Positions 1-10,574 of a DNA stretch of 54,600 bases are shown in pieces. Both the position numbers and the translations under genes were made by a program. The notes beneath the pieces are model-generated. The model ran no database searches and was not told the DNA's origin. It worked only from the letters and a program-made list of their open reading frames with translations. This DNA comes from Zancudomyces culisetae (lineage: Eukaryota > Kickxellomycota > Harpellomycetes > Harpellales > Legeriomycetaceae), in assembly GCA_001969505.1 (NCBI GenBank), contig LSSK01000205.1, positions 1 to 54,600 of the forward strand, read 5' to 3'. Each line of letters opens with the position of its first letter. Within the stretch, counting starts at the first letter, position 1.

Positions 1-577
1 TAGCCCTTATAACGCACATAGAATGCGGCCTTTCAACAATCTTGAGTTTTTGTGTTCTTGAATATGAGAAAGTATATCATAGAGAAGTAAATCCGATACT
101 AAAAAGTATTCTAATATTCCACGCTAAACATACAAGCTAAAGGTTTATATACAGTACATGCATAAGGAATACTTATTCTAGCACAAGCAAAAACAAAATG
201 CATTTAAATGCCACTTTCTTTGCACATTCAGACATAATTGCCGAAACTTGTATATCGAGTTGTAGGTTTTTCGTATCATATAGTATGAAACACATGTTAA
301 ATACAGTGGTACTAATGACATTTTTTTTACACAAAAGGGGATCTTAGCAAACGCCTTTTTATAAACTTTGAGTACTAGAGCATAATCAAACCACGTTCCT
401 GTGATTCGGGTAAGAGTATTATTTTTGATTTATTGATTGTTACGAGTTGACGACAATACGCTTATCGCTCTGAGCTCATACATAATTACAATTTATCTAC
501 TAGTGGACATATTTGTTTTACCAGAATAAATAGAAACGCACTACCTCTACTTAGATGCTAAAATAAGTAATAATGTA

Positions 578-593
578 CCCCCCCTCCCCACCC
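578..593 (-). other. Putative G-quadruplex motif (minus strand)
   Basis: The plus strand reads C7-T-C4-A-C3, so the minus strand has G-runs of 3, 4 and 7 separated by single bases. This fits a canonical four-run G-quadruplex once the G7 run is divided. It is a pattern match only; folding is not demonstrated. Confidence 0.45.
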
Positions 594-799
594 AAGAAAA
601 AATATTAACCCAAATCTAATTTTCATATTTTCAAATGGAAATTGTGGGGGGAAGTGGGGGTAAGTGCGTAACTATCAACATTCATTTACATATTGTAGAG
701 TTTAAATATCTTGATAGCTATCAAACTATCGTGGTATGTTTATAATTTGCCAATATTTTCTCCACAGGTATTGGTGCACCCCTCCAGGTCTTTCCTTGT

Positions 800-816
800 G
801 GGGGGGAGGGAAGGGG
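800..816 (+). other. Putative G-quadruplex motif (plus strand)
   Basis: G7-A-G3-AA-G4 on the plus strand, which satisfies a four-run G-quadruplex with short loops. A related but weaker tract (G6-AAGT-G5) lies at 646-660. The strand is opposite to the motif at 578-593. Confidence 0.45.
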
Positions 817-2559
817 TTTCTTCAAATGAAAAAATAATGAGATAGACCATGATAAAACAAGGTTTGTTACATTAATGGTAAAACGTGCTGCCAGAAAGGC
901 TTCACGAGCACAACTAAAGGATAAGGACTGCTGTACCAAATTTACACTTTTTGATGCTTATTCCCCATTTGAAGTTTCGATTTTGAATCACCACTGCTTT
1001 CATTGCTTTATGCAACCATTGTTTTTGTCAGATGTACCAAATGTGACAGTATTAGGCAAAGAGCTATGTCACGAGATATACATTTTTCATGGTTTTTTAT
1101 CTGCATCTTCACATTATTCGCCAAACATTACATTTGTTCAAGAGAGTAATGCATATTACTCTCCTGGATTTTTATCGATATTGTTTTAATTTTTAATTAC
1201 CATACATTCAGTGGCCAAAAGACAAGGCATAGTCTCAGATTTTCAATTCGTTTGTTTAATGCGGGAAAAATGTCAATGAATTTTCTTTTTATTTTGTAGA
1301 AAATTATCAGTAATATGGTACGATATTGCGGTTATTATTTATCAAATATTAGCTGGCGAATCAAATCGGTTAATTTCGAGTAGACTTATTTATTACTTCC
1401 AAATCAAGTGAATAGTTCATTGATTTTTCTGAGCATAAATTATTGTTGTTATTTTGGAATATATGGCCCGATAATTGAAAATTAATGATAATGGAAAGAA
1501 AGGACAATGCAAAATGGTAAAATGCAGTAAAAAAAAAGAAACCACGGAAGAAACGCAAGGAGAGAAGGAAGGTTATATATTTATTATCGGAAACATTCTT
1601 GATAAGGACAGTATTTAAAGCACCCTTTACCTCCTTTTTCTCTTTCTTTGATTAACTATTATATTCAATATTAATTGTAAACCAAAAAAATTGTAAAACA
1701 TACGCTTATTAAAAAATGTTGCCTAGTAACAAGAACAAATTTCTGTCAATATTCCATAAGATGCCTGTGGAAGGCTATCCATTTGTTGTAGTCTTAGGAT
1801 TCTTCTGTTCATGTAAGTATCACGGTCTTTTGAACTGAGCTGCGGCTTGATGCACGGCTTGCTTATATTTATTTCCAGATGATTCTTGTCATTACTGGAA
1901 ACATCCTTTTGAGACATATGTACTCGTAGCTACAACTGATGACCGTTAATACCGTTATAGATGGAGCATACACAATGGTCAATAAAGTTGCTCAGAACCC
2001 CTATGTCAGAAACAGAACAATCAGGAAGGAATAAGCGGTTTACCGCCGCTCAGCGGTATGGTACATTCGCTCTTTTATCAGAATGCTTTATTGCCGGTGT
2101 GACTGGATAAGTGCTAGTACTAATTGGTGTACTGGTTCTAGCTAGGATAGCTTTTTTGGATACTTTAATCGCTTATTTTTTGAAGGGACAACTGTAACAA
2201 CTTTAATGTTTTCGATGCCTTTTTATATATCATTAGCTATTGTCTCCATAAATAAAAAGAAATATGGATAAACCTAATTTTCAGCTACTTTGTGCATTTT
2301 TCTCTAGAATGTTGCAGGTTATTATCCTTGAATCTATGTATCAGTATGAATGTAGAGATATGGGTGCTATAAAAGTTCTATTAGCCTAGCAGTTCAACCA
2401 AGTACCTCAGGCACATAGTGCTTTATTTAGGATAGTACTTGTTTGCTATTAGCACAATCCATGATGCCCTAGGCAGTAAGAAACAATTGTATATCTAGAG
2501 ATACAAACTCATCCTACTAGTTCTGCATACTCAAAATACCATTGAGAGGGTTGAAAGTA

Positions 2560-2960
2560 TATTTCATGTCATGAGGCGATAAAAAGTTCTGGATACATTT
2601 ACTACCCAACTCGAGTTACCAATTTTCTTCTCCAACGATGCATTACAAGTACTACCCAAATCAGATCTAGCTATAAAAAAAATATCTTTTGGTGGCATCA
2701 TAATTTATATATTTTTGCACTAGAAAACAGCACTTGATATCATACCCTAGAGACATTGATTGGCTTGAAAAACTTTCAATATCATCTTTACATGTAGTAG
2801 TAGGTCTATATATTAATATAATTATTTATCAATAGATAGCTGTAATCGCTTGCAATAACCCCTTTTTCGTATCACCAGTGTTTGTTTCGGCTAGAAGTAA
2901 GTAGAGGAAACATCGAATAAACCTTTAAAACGTATTTTTAAAAAAACATACCTCTATTTC
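2560..2960 (+). pseudogene. Decayed Ty1/copia-like pol (RNase H) fragment
   Basis: Translating 2746-2912 in one frame gives, around one in-frame stop, a string like the end of copia-type RNase H: a D-WLEKL segment, then LY, then an I-A-V-I-A-x-N-NP-F-F segment and S-A-R-S-K. This matches the family pattern WL..L - LY.DN - AI.IA.NP - R.KHI. Just upstream, around 2665-2720, an SFGGIIIYI segment resembles the conserved RNase H 'GGYVIYL' strand in another frame. Several stops and frame changes show it is dead. No LTRs or intact gag/pol were recognised, so the element borders are unknown. The assignment rests on motif order by eye and could be coincidental. Confidence 0.4.
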
Positions 2961-3526
2961 TTCCCAAATGTTGCCATAGCTGTTGACAAAAAAAATGCAA
3001 ATTGCAAATATTGTGAACACAGGTTATTTTATTACCTTCGCTTTATAGATGGCTAGTTGGTGTATATTTTTTTCATGAAGAGGGGTAGAAGACAGAAGGA
3101 AAGAGAGGTTACAGTATTACTACAAAGTTCTACGTCTTTGATTAGCCTAGATGCAACCTATTCTCCATGTGTAATACGATGTATATACACCCTTGCATTC
3201 ATTTTTTTCCTTCCTGATATTTCTAAATTTGGGTAAAAATCCACTGGTACCAGCAACCACAAACTTAGCAAAATAGGAAAAAACGGGGGATTCTTACGTC
3301 CTAATAACGCTTTACGCATAATAGTTCACTTTTCATTAAAGGAAAAAAAAAGGTTTTTTGTGTATTTTATCACCTTTATATGGACAGACCATTCCGGCTT
3401 TTGGTGATCAGCCTTCTTTTACATCGACTCAAGCTGACTATTCCTGCATTTAGTCACTTGGCAAACCCAAGGGCAACTATTACCATAACAACATGAATTT
3501 TATTTTCACTAAACATATCTTTTCAA

Positions 3527-3802
3527 TCAATTAAACAACTTCAGTATGCCTGACTTGAAGTTGCTGAAGCAAGGTTCAATTGAGTATTTTTGGTCAATTG
3601 TTTTTTCTTTGTAGGTTTTCATTAACGGTGTAATATATGTACCAGCAAAAATCGTCAATGGTATTACAAAAAGCAATAATAATGAGATAAAATGTGATGA
3701 TATACCAAGGTTATATGGTAGAAATGTTGTGTATTGTGATATATCGATTGTCCTATATTCGTGTAGTTGTGCTGTATTTCTCCAGATTTGATTGAATTCC
3801 AT
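3527..3802 (-). CDS. Possible small membrane protein (91 aa), doubtful
   Basis: An ATG at 3802 opens 91 codons. The predicted protein has one strongly hydrophobic stretch at about residues 36-60, followed by a basic, lysine-rich segment, as in a single-pass membrane protein. I recognise no family. The surroundings are otherwise gene-free. An ORF of this size is not improbable by chance in AT-rich DNA, so this is only a candidate. Confidence 0.2.
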   Translation of the reverse strand: MEFNQIWRNTAQLHEYRTIDISQYTTFLPYNLGISSHFISLLLLFVIPLTIFAGTYITPLMKTYKEKTIDQKYSIEPCFSNFKSGILKLFN

Positions 3803-4470
3803 TTTTTTATCCAAGAAAAACCTCTGACATATTTGTAGAATTGGGAGAGAAATCCTTTAAAACCCACAATAAAAACCATAGTTTACAATGCCTTTTCAAC
3901 AATTTACTGTGAAATGCATTATAAATCTGATTAATAAAAATTTCATTAAACAATTTCATTAAAAATTCACATGGAAACATTATTGTACATTGTCGTCATA
4001 TGATGCATTTTTAGAAGCTTTCTGTTTTACAATCTACCAAAATGTGATGTATATTTTCCAGATGTTGGGGAAAGAATATAGGAGAAAAGTAAGTAAATAG
4101 TTTAACTCTCCCCAAAAATGAAGTAAAAGCAGTATCCCAAATGACATAAATTCAATTGAGACTTAAATTAGAAATATACAATAGTTAACTGCCAATGGGA
4201 ATTATAATAGCTAAGGTCACGAATTTCAATGGCCATTAAAACACAGAAATGCTGGGATTTGGCGATATTCAGATTTGGAATTTTGGGATTTAGCAAAAAA
4301 ATCCTTCTTAGAATTGCAATAGGGTAAAAAAAAAAAAAAAATCTAAAAAAAAAGCCCAAGCCAAACAAGCATAATTGGGTCAAAGGAGTATAAATACCAA
4401 CAATATTTTCTCTAGATGTGGACTTAGGTTTCAATTATTGAAAACACGAATTTTCCCTTTTTACACAAGC

Positions 4471-5691
4471 ATGATAAAATCATTTAGTTTGGGTGCGGCT
4501 CTGCTGTTTACAACACTTGTGAACGTAGAATCTAAGCCCTATTTTGTGGTATTTGGAGACGAAACATCAGACATAGGCAATAACGAAACATACGTGTTTG
4601 GTTTTCCAACATGGCACAGTCGCCCATCAAGCGGCCCGATGTGGAACGAGTACCTGGCACACTACAACAACTACACATTAATTAACTTTGCGCTCCCCGG
4701 ATCTGTATCAAACTTGACCAACCTTCTTGCGAATGAACCAAAAGGTGACCAGTATGTCAACTCGGCAACTCAATTTCAAAATTATGGCTCGGTTTTTGGC
4801 AACCGTTTGAACAAAACAGCGATCCAAAGCGATATTGCGGTCATACAGCTAGGATTTAACGATTTATACATGTCAAATTTGCCATTCAATTCAAAAAGCG
4901 TAGATACGAACTTTGTAAATAGCATATCTTCATCTTTGTTGATGCATGCAGATATAGCATACTCGTTTGGTTACAGGAACTTGGTAGTCACAGACATACA
5001 AAGCATTGATAAAATGCCAATCGCACAAAAATACAATGCCCAAGATGTTGAAAATTTCAAAAACCATGTTGATGCGTTGAATGAAAAGCTACGATCTGGC
5101 GTATCAAGTTATATCTCATCTAAGAAGTCCGAGCTGAAAAGCTTCAAGATATTTAGTTTGAACGATTTTTATAACGCAGCAACAAGCCAAGATGTAATCA
5201 AGGCGCTAAATTTGACATCATCGACAGATAGCTGTTACCCAGTGGCATCCACGGCCGTCTTCAAACAAGCATGCATTGATTCAGATAAAATTGCGTACTA
5301 TGGAGGAACTACACTTAACACAAAGCTTCATGCACTTTTGGGCGCAGCTTTCGCGGAGACATTAGCAAGTAGTGACTTTGCGATAAACGGAACTAGTCTT
5401 GTATCCATTATCAAGAAGTATAACGTCACTGGTGCAGGAGCTGCAGTCAACTTTATGTACAATAAAGACTCAGTAAAGACAGGAAAATTGGATGTGGACG
5501 AGTACAACTTTGCCGCTGCAAAAAATAACAGTGCCTCGCTTATTACCACTAAAAACAATGATATTTCTACTGATGGAACTGATGGTAAAGTAACTGTTAA
5601 TACTTCTCAGCAATCCAGCGCCATATATTCTGCCAACTTGAGTGGATCCGCCTTTGCCTTGTTGTGCCTACTGGTCGCTGCTTCCTTTTAG
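4471..5691 (+). CDS. Secreted GDSL/SGNH-fold protein, catalytic triad lost (copy 1)
   Basis: 406-residue protein from ATG 4471. An in-frame upstream extension is ignored because this Met begins a clear signal peptide (residues 1 to about 21). The fold matches fungal GDSL/CE16-type esterases: block I FGDETSDIGNN (28-38), a GP-WNEYL segment (55-62), NFALPGS (72-78), block III LGFND (127-131), and a C-terminal block ending NTKLH (283-287). The nucleophile serine of GDS is Glu31. The region that should carry D-x-x-H-P-T reads YYGGTTLNT, so catalytic Asp and His are also missing. The C-terminus (about 384-406) has small residues followed by a hydrophobic tail, typical of a GPI-anchor signal. Several N-x-S/T sites are present. 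It is probably a cell-surface, non-catalytic protein. A paralogue lies at 9041-10270, beyond SNF8. Confidence 0.85.
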   Translation: MIKSFSLGAALLFTTLVNVESKPYFVVFGDETSDIGNNETYVFGFPTWHSRPSSGPMWNEYLAHYNNYTLINFALPGSVSNLTNLLANEPKGDQYVNSATQFQNYGSVFGNRLNKTAIQSDIAVIQLGFNDLYMSNLPFNSKSVDTNFVNSISSSLLMHADIAYSFGYRNLVVTDIQSIDKMPIAQKYNAQDVENFKNHVDALNEKLRSGVSSYISSKKSELKSFKIFSLNDFYNAATSQDVIKALNLTSSTDSCYPVASTAVFKQACIDSDKIAYYGGTTLNTKLHALLGAAFAETLASSDFAINGTSLVSIIKKYNVTGAGAAVNFMYNKDSVKTGKLDVDEYNFAAAKNNSASLITTKNNDISTDGTDGKVTVNTSQQSSAIYSANLSGSAFALLCLLVAASF

Positions 5692-6179
5692 TTTGATTTT
5701 CTTTGCTTAGTTTATTCTTGTATTCTCCCTACGTAACATTATTTTTATGAATTAAATGTCTAGATATACATGACTAGCCAAATAATAAAAAAAATAGCAC
5801 CACTGGAACTGGGGTTTAGTTTCGAGTTTTGACGAATTTGACGCTGATATCGAAAAACATGAATTAATGATCTAGAATGCATGAATGTACATATTGCATG
5901 GTTTACTGTAGCACATGCTAATGGGTTTCCATAAATACAGCGATATGTACATATCAGGTCTAATTATTTTTTTTAGCTCCCAGTGCCTTTAGGGATGAGC
6001 TTGAGTAAAATAACAGGTATTGGTATTTATCATATCAAGATAAATGGTTTATAGACACAGTACCAAAGAACGAAAAAAAATATACAAGGAACACACACTA
6101 CACAAATAAACGTTGCTAACCAAAAAGTGATATATAATACACAAAAAGGGAATGACTTTGCCAAGTCCATCTGACTTAG
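5692..6179. other. Convergent intergenic region
   Basis: Space between the 3' ends of the first GDSL-like gene (+) and SNF8 (-). AT-rich with A/T runs; no ORF or RNA gene seen. Confidence 0.6.
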
Positions 6180-7516
6180 CTAGTAGTTCGAGAAAAAGAA
6201 TGAAGAAACCCAATACTCTGCTTCTGGTCCAGAGTTGTCAATCCACAAAATCCCATCCTCCAGTAATATTTTCTATAAAAAAATAACAACAAAAACATTA
6301 CTTTTAGTTTTCGATTCAGAATGTGTGATCAACGCAAAAGCAAAAAAATAAAGCTAAGGTCACACTCTTATTCGGGTATATAGACTCAGCAAAGCGTATA
6401 CTTACCAAGGCAAGATTTATTCTATCTGTTGACCAACCCAATCCTTGCTTTATCGTCTTCATATCAAACCGTGATGTAAACTATGGTGTGATTATGGCAA
6501 CGTGGTTAATCATGAAATACAAACAAGAGATATGCAATAAATTGTAACAAAAAAAAGGAAATATTACTTGAGCAAGTGAGAGGATATCGGAATGATCTTG
6601 GCTAAACTCATATGGGATGGACTGGACTACGGTCCTCTTTCCCAGTTTAATAACTTTGTAAGACCCACATAATGGTGATAACTGTGCAATCGAGGTCTTA
6701 ATATCATCCCTAGTTGAGTTTAATTCATCATGTGAGTTGTTTACTAGTGTGCAAGAGCATAATAGCGAGCTGTAATTAAATCTATTTCTAGCTCTTACAG
6801 AGTTATTTTGTCACCACTCCCTTTTCTTCTCTCCTGAAGTCGCGCTCTTAATTCATTAACCTCTATAAAACCGCCATTCAACGATCGAGATTCCACACAA
6901 ATATCTATGATCTGGATCCCAAGTTCACAATAAAAATCGCCTATTCCCATTATCCCCGCAATCGTTTTCTTTCGAGCTATATAAGATAGATAGACAAATA
7001 AATATATAGGTAATGTCAAATAACTCTTGTCGTTGAAGAATAAAGTTGGAGTATCTTCTGTTTTGTTTTGAAATATAAAAAGTATGTATTACAAACTAGA
7101 GGATCAACTCCAAGCAGTAGGCACATTTTGTAAAACCTTTTCCGCAACTCGGAGTCTTTGTTTATCTCATCCTTGTGTGCATTGGAGAATTTTTCGAGTG
7201 AGGCTTTAAACAAGTCCAGCTGATTGCTTAGCTATTCAATCGATTAATTGAAAATTTTGAGTTCTGAAATAAACAGCTTATGCTAAACATATTTTCTGAG
7301 TATATGAAGCCGAAGTACCTCTGAAATCTGCAATGCTGCTATCTCATCACCCTTTTGCTGCAATACTCTCTAATTTCCATTTGTTTTATGTCAAAAATCA
7401 TATAAATATTTTTAAATTTGGCTTTTTCTGGCTTAATAAACACTGAGAAGTGTTATGTGGCCCACCTTTTGAGTCTCGTGTCTCTGTATTCCTGATATTC
7501 CTGCTCCTCGTCGCAT
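6180..7516 (-). CDS. SNF8: ESCRT-II subunit SNF8/VPS22, seven exons
   Basis: Endosomal sorting subunit that acts with VPS25 and VPS36 on the cytosolic face of endosomes to sort ubiquitinated cargo. Exons inferred on the minus strand: 7516-7466, 7369-7319, 7231-7093, 6976-6815, 6743-6568, 6480-6406, 6272-6180. Together they encode 248 residues, close to the usual 230-260. Family landmarks appear in order: LSNQLDLFKASLEKF, a D-P-L segment leading into GIGDFYCELGIQII, a LNGGFIEVNEL segment, VVQSIPYEF, and the winged-helix end GILWID...YW. Reading phase is kept at every junction. The donor of exon 4 (6815) and the following acceptor are the least certain. Conserved Leu in QLDLF is encoded by CTG, which argues against CUG=Ser. 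Confidence 0.92.
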
Positions 7517-9040
7517 CTTAAACTTTTATAGATTATACAAAAATAAACTGTTTTATGAATTTTTCCTTGCACAAGCCTACTTTCTTACATTTGCTGTTTT
7601 GAGTTAATATACCGGCGATTACATTATTCTGGCATTTTGTTTGTATGTGTCACAACATTACAATTTTTTTACGGGGTTTGTTATAAACCAACAAAATTTT
7701 CAAACAATTATTTAGAAACTAATTGGAGCTTATTCACGAAATTTACGCGAAGTGCGGATTATTGTAACTGAAAGCCAGGATTAGCAACAAGAGGTAGTAT
7801 TAGGTGGGGAGTGGAGGAAGGAGAGAAAAAGAGAGAAAAAGGGTATATATGACCAAAACAGGGCCAAAGCTACATGATACTATCAAGTGTTTTTTTTGTT
7901 GGGACAGACCCAGTCTACATAATATCTTATCCATATTATTGCACCACCAATCTTACTAGAATAAATGGGCTGAAGGAAAGCAGGTAAAAAGTGTATTTCC
8001 TCCTCTCCCTCTCTTTTCCACAAGTGATATCCAATAGGCAACTAACTTTATCTACCTTGGAATCTTAAAACCAAGCGCCACAGGGGAACAAACACATCTG
8101 TGTATATTTGATTTGTTCCAGATTCCAAGTTTTTAAATCTATATTGTGTTGAGTCCTTTTTCTATTGTAACAAACAAAGCAGAGCCGAAAGGCACTTATT
8201 TTAATAAATAAACAATCAATCCATCATATGCTATAGGCATCACGATTCATTCAGAATAATAACACATTATTACCCTAAAACAAGGTAGCTAGATCTTATT
8301 ATGTATCCTTAGAAAGATGCAACATCATTTGCCACAATAAACTGGATACTGCAAAAAAAAAAAACTGGATGCGTTTGTTGGAATAGTACAAATACTGATA
8401 CAATATTGTGATAAAGTTTAAACAATAACCACCGCTTTTTTCCCCCCTTTTACTCTAGAGGTTTGCACAGGTTGAATTCTTTGATCTTCGCCAGTAAAAT
8501 CTGATATTCACACCATGAAATGCATACAATAATCAAGGATTTATGTTTTTCGATGAAAATCGACAACCTTTTAGCTTGTATGAATAAATAAAGACGAATT
8601 TACATTGCAGATCAATATCAATAAACCAACTTATATTTTTCTTTTCAAGAACGAAAATATTTTTTTGTATTCATTGTAGTAACTGAGGGTGGTCAATGAA
8701 ATACACACTTAGATTAACCGATAATGAAGTAAAACCATTGATATTAAGAAACCCTTGTAGAGATGAAAAGGCAGTTCTACTGCTTTTTTAATAGTCTAAA
8801 AACCCTCTCTGTTTTGCAGAAAGCAAATAATAGCTGATGGGTATAATTTTGATATAAAAATGCACAAAACGTCTTTTGTGCTGTTCAACAAAATTTTCTC
8901 TAAAGCTTCAAACATTGTTAACTAGATATAAGAGGTTCTATATAAATATATATACATATAAATATATACATAGTTTTAAACATTTTGTTCTACAAAATTA
9001 TAGTTATATTCACTTTTTTCCACCTCACCTGTACTCAGAA
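7517..9040. other. Divergent promoter/intergenic region
   Basis: 1.5 kb between the start of SNF8 (-) and the second GDSL-like gene (+). AT-rich, with a purine-rich stretch near 7805-7842 and several TATA-like runs. No gene seen. Confidence 0.55.
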
Positions 9041-10270
9041 ATGATATATAGCGGCAAAAAATTAGTGTCACTATTCGTGTTATTAGCAAGGGTAGCTGTC
9101 AATGCGAGCTCGAACCTTGTAATATTTGGAGATCAGACATCGGATATAGGAAATAATTTGACATACTCCTTTGACTTTCCAACGTGGTATGGTCGCCCTT
9201 CAAATGGACCAATATGGAACGAATACGCTGTATATTATAATGGCTACACGCTATTAAATTTTGCACTCCCAGGTTCAATAGCAAACATAACCAATTTTTT
9301 GGCGAATGATTCTAACAACATCCAGTACACAGACGCATTCAACCAAATAAACAATTTCAAAAGCGCTTTTGGTAATGACTATAACTCGACAATGCTTAAA
9401 AACGATATCGCAGTTATTCAGTTGGGATTTAATGACCTGTACATGTCAATTTTACCTTATGCTTCAAGCACTGTAAACTCAACGTTTGTAGACATTGTAT
9501 CTCTAGGAATAATGACGTTTGTGGATCAGGTGTATTCGCTTGGCTATAGGAACCTGGTATTAACAGATATCCAGGACCTTAGCAAAATGCCAGATGCACA
9601 GAGATTCAGCACCCAAAATATTCAGAACTTCAGCAACTATGTAAATGCAGTGAACCTAAAGACAAAGTTGTATGCGTTGGAGTACATTAAATCCAAGGGC
9701 AGTGACATGCAAAGCTTCAAAATAGTCAGTTTATATGATTTCTACAACGCGGTAACGAGCCAAGATGTAGCTACTGCACTAAACCTCACACTCTCAACTG
9801 ATAGCTGCTACCCAGTGGTACCCACAGCTGTGATTAGGCAGGCGTGTTTGGATTCCGACAAACTTGCGTATTTCGGGGCAACCACGCTGAATACAAAACT
9901 TCACGCACTTTTAGGAGCTGCATTTACTGAGGCAATGACAACAAACAACTTGTTTATTAGCGGAACCAGCCTTGCTTCGATTGCACAAAAGTACAATGTC
10001 ACTGGTGCAGGAACAACAACCAACTTTTTGTACGGAAATACAACAGCACAAACAGGTACGTTGAATATCAATGAATACAATTCTACTGGAATACAGGAGA
10101 ACGGCGCTGTGCTTCTCAGCGATGAAAATAATGGAGATATTGGAGTCTTCGATATCGGTGTAAACTCGGTCGTAACAATCTCATCCAGTTCATCACAACT
10201 GTACTACAGCTTTACCTTATATTTCTCAATCACACTCCTTGCGCTTTCACTTCTCGGTGACCTTAATTAA
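9041..10270 (+). CDS. Secreted GDSL/SGNH-fold protein, catalytic triad lost (copy 2)
   Basis: 409 residues from ATG 9041, chosen because a signal peptide starts there (hydrophobic core about residues 8-20). It is a close paralogue of the protein at 4471-5691, collinear over the whole length. The block I nucleophile is replaced by Gln32 (FGDQTSDIGNN), block III LGFNDLYMS is kept, and the Asp/His block reads YFGATTLNTKLH with neither catalytic residue. Many N-glycosylation sequons are visible. The C-terminus is hydrophobic after a run of serines, like a GPI signal, but ends in the polar GDLN, so anchoring is less certain than for copy 1. The loss of the same three residues in both copies, with substitutions Glu versus Gln at the nucleophile, points to an ancestral loss and a retained structural or binding role. 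A sugar- or wall-binding function is only inference. Confidence 0.85.
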   Translation: MIYSGKKLVSLFVLLARVAVNASSNLVIFGDQTSDIGNNLTYSFDFPTWYGRPSNGPIWNEYAVYYNGYTLLNFALPGSIANITNFLANDSNNIQYTDAFNQINNFKSAFGNDYNSTMLKNDIAVIQLGFNDLYMSILPYASSTVNSTFVDIVSLGIMTFVDQVYSLGYRNLVLTDIQDLSKMPDAQRFSTQNIQNFSNYVNAVNLKTKLYALEYIKSKGSDMQSFKIVSLYDFYNAVTSQDVATALNLTLSTDSCYPVVPTAVIRQACLDSDKLAYFGATTLNTKLHALLGAAFTEAMTTNNLFISGTSLASIAQKYNVTGAGTTTNFLYGNTTAQTGTLNINEYNSTGIQENGAVLLSDENNGDIGVFDIGVNSVVTISSSSSQLYYSFTLYFSITLLALSLLGDLN

Positions 10271-10574
10271 GCAAGGCTCATACGATTATTGATTTATTGA
10301 ATCACTAGTATCATACAATATCATTACGTTAGTTAGCATTTAAGCATTATTTCAACGCAATAAGCATTTAACGCTATAAAATTTTACATATTCTTGTATT
10401 AAAAAAAATAAACAGGGGTACCCATATAACAATAGTCTATATATTTATTTGATCAATGGTAAGTTTACAAGATTACTCGAATGGTTGATGTTGAAAAGCA
10501 TCAGTTGAAAAAGGCAATGACCCCTGAGCGTAAAATACACAATAACGTTGTAAAATGCTTAAAGAAAATAGACA
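10271..10574. other. Short convergent intergenic region
   Basis: Separates the second GDSL-like gene (+) from the BLOC1S6-like gene (-). AT-rich; nothing else seen. Confidence 0.6.

Larger units (their letters stand above)
1..1999. other. Intergenic, no supported gene
   Basis: No convincing gene seen. A 104-codon ORF from ATG 875 to 1189 (+) and a 64-codon ORF 1723-1917 (-) have no recognisable motif or splice partner and are not called. The striking content is three C- or G-rich tracts at 578-593, 646-660 and 800-816, unusual in this AT-rich sequence. Confidence 0.5.

Noticed and set aside
875-1189. 104-codon plus-strand ORF with several Cys/His residues
   Set aside because: No recognisable motif or zinc-binding spacing, no splice partner, and chance ORFs of this length are expected.
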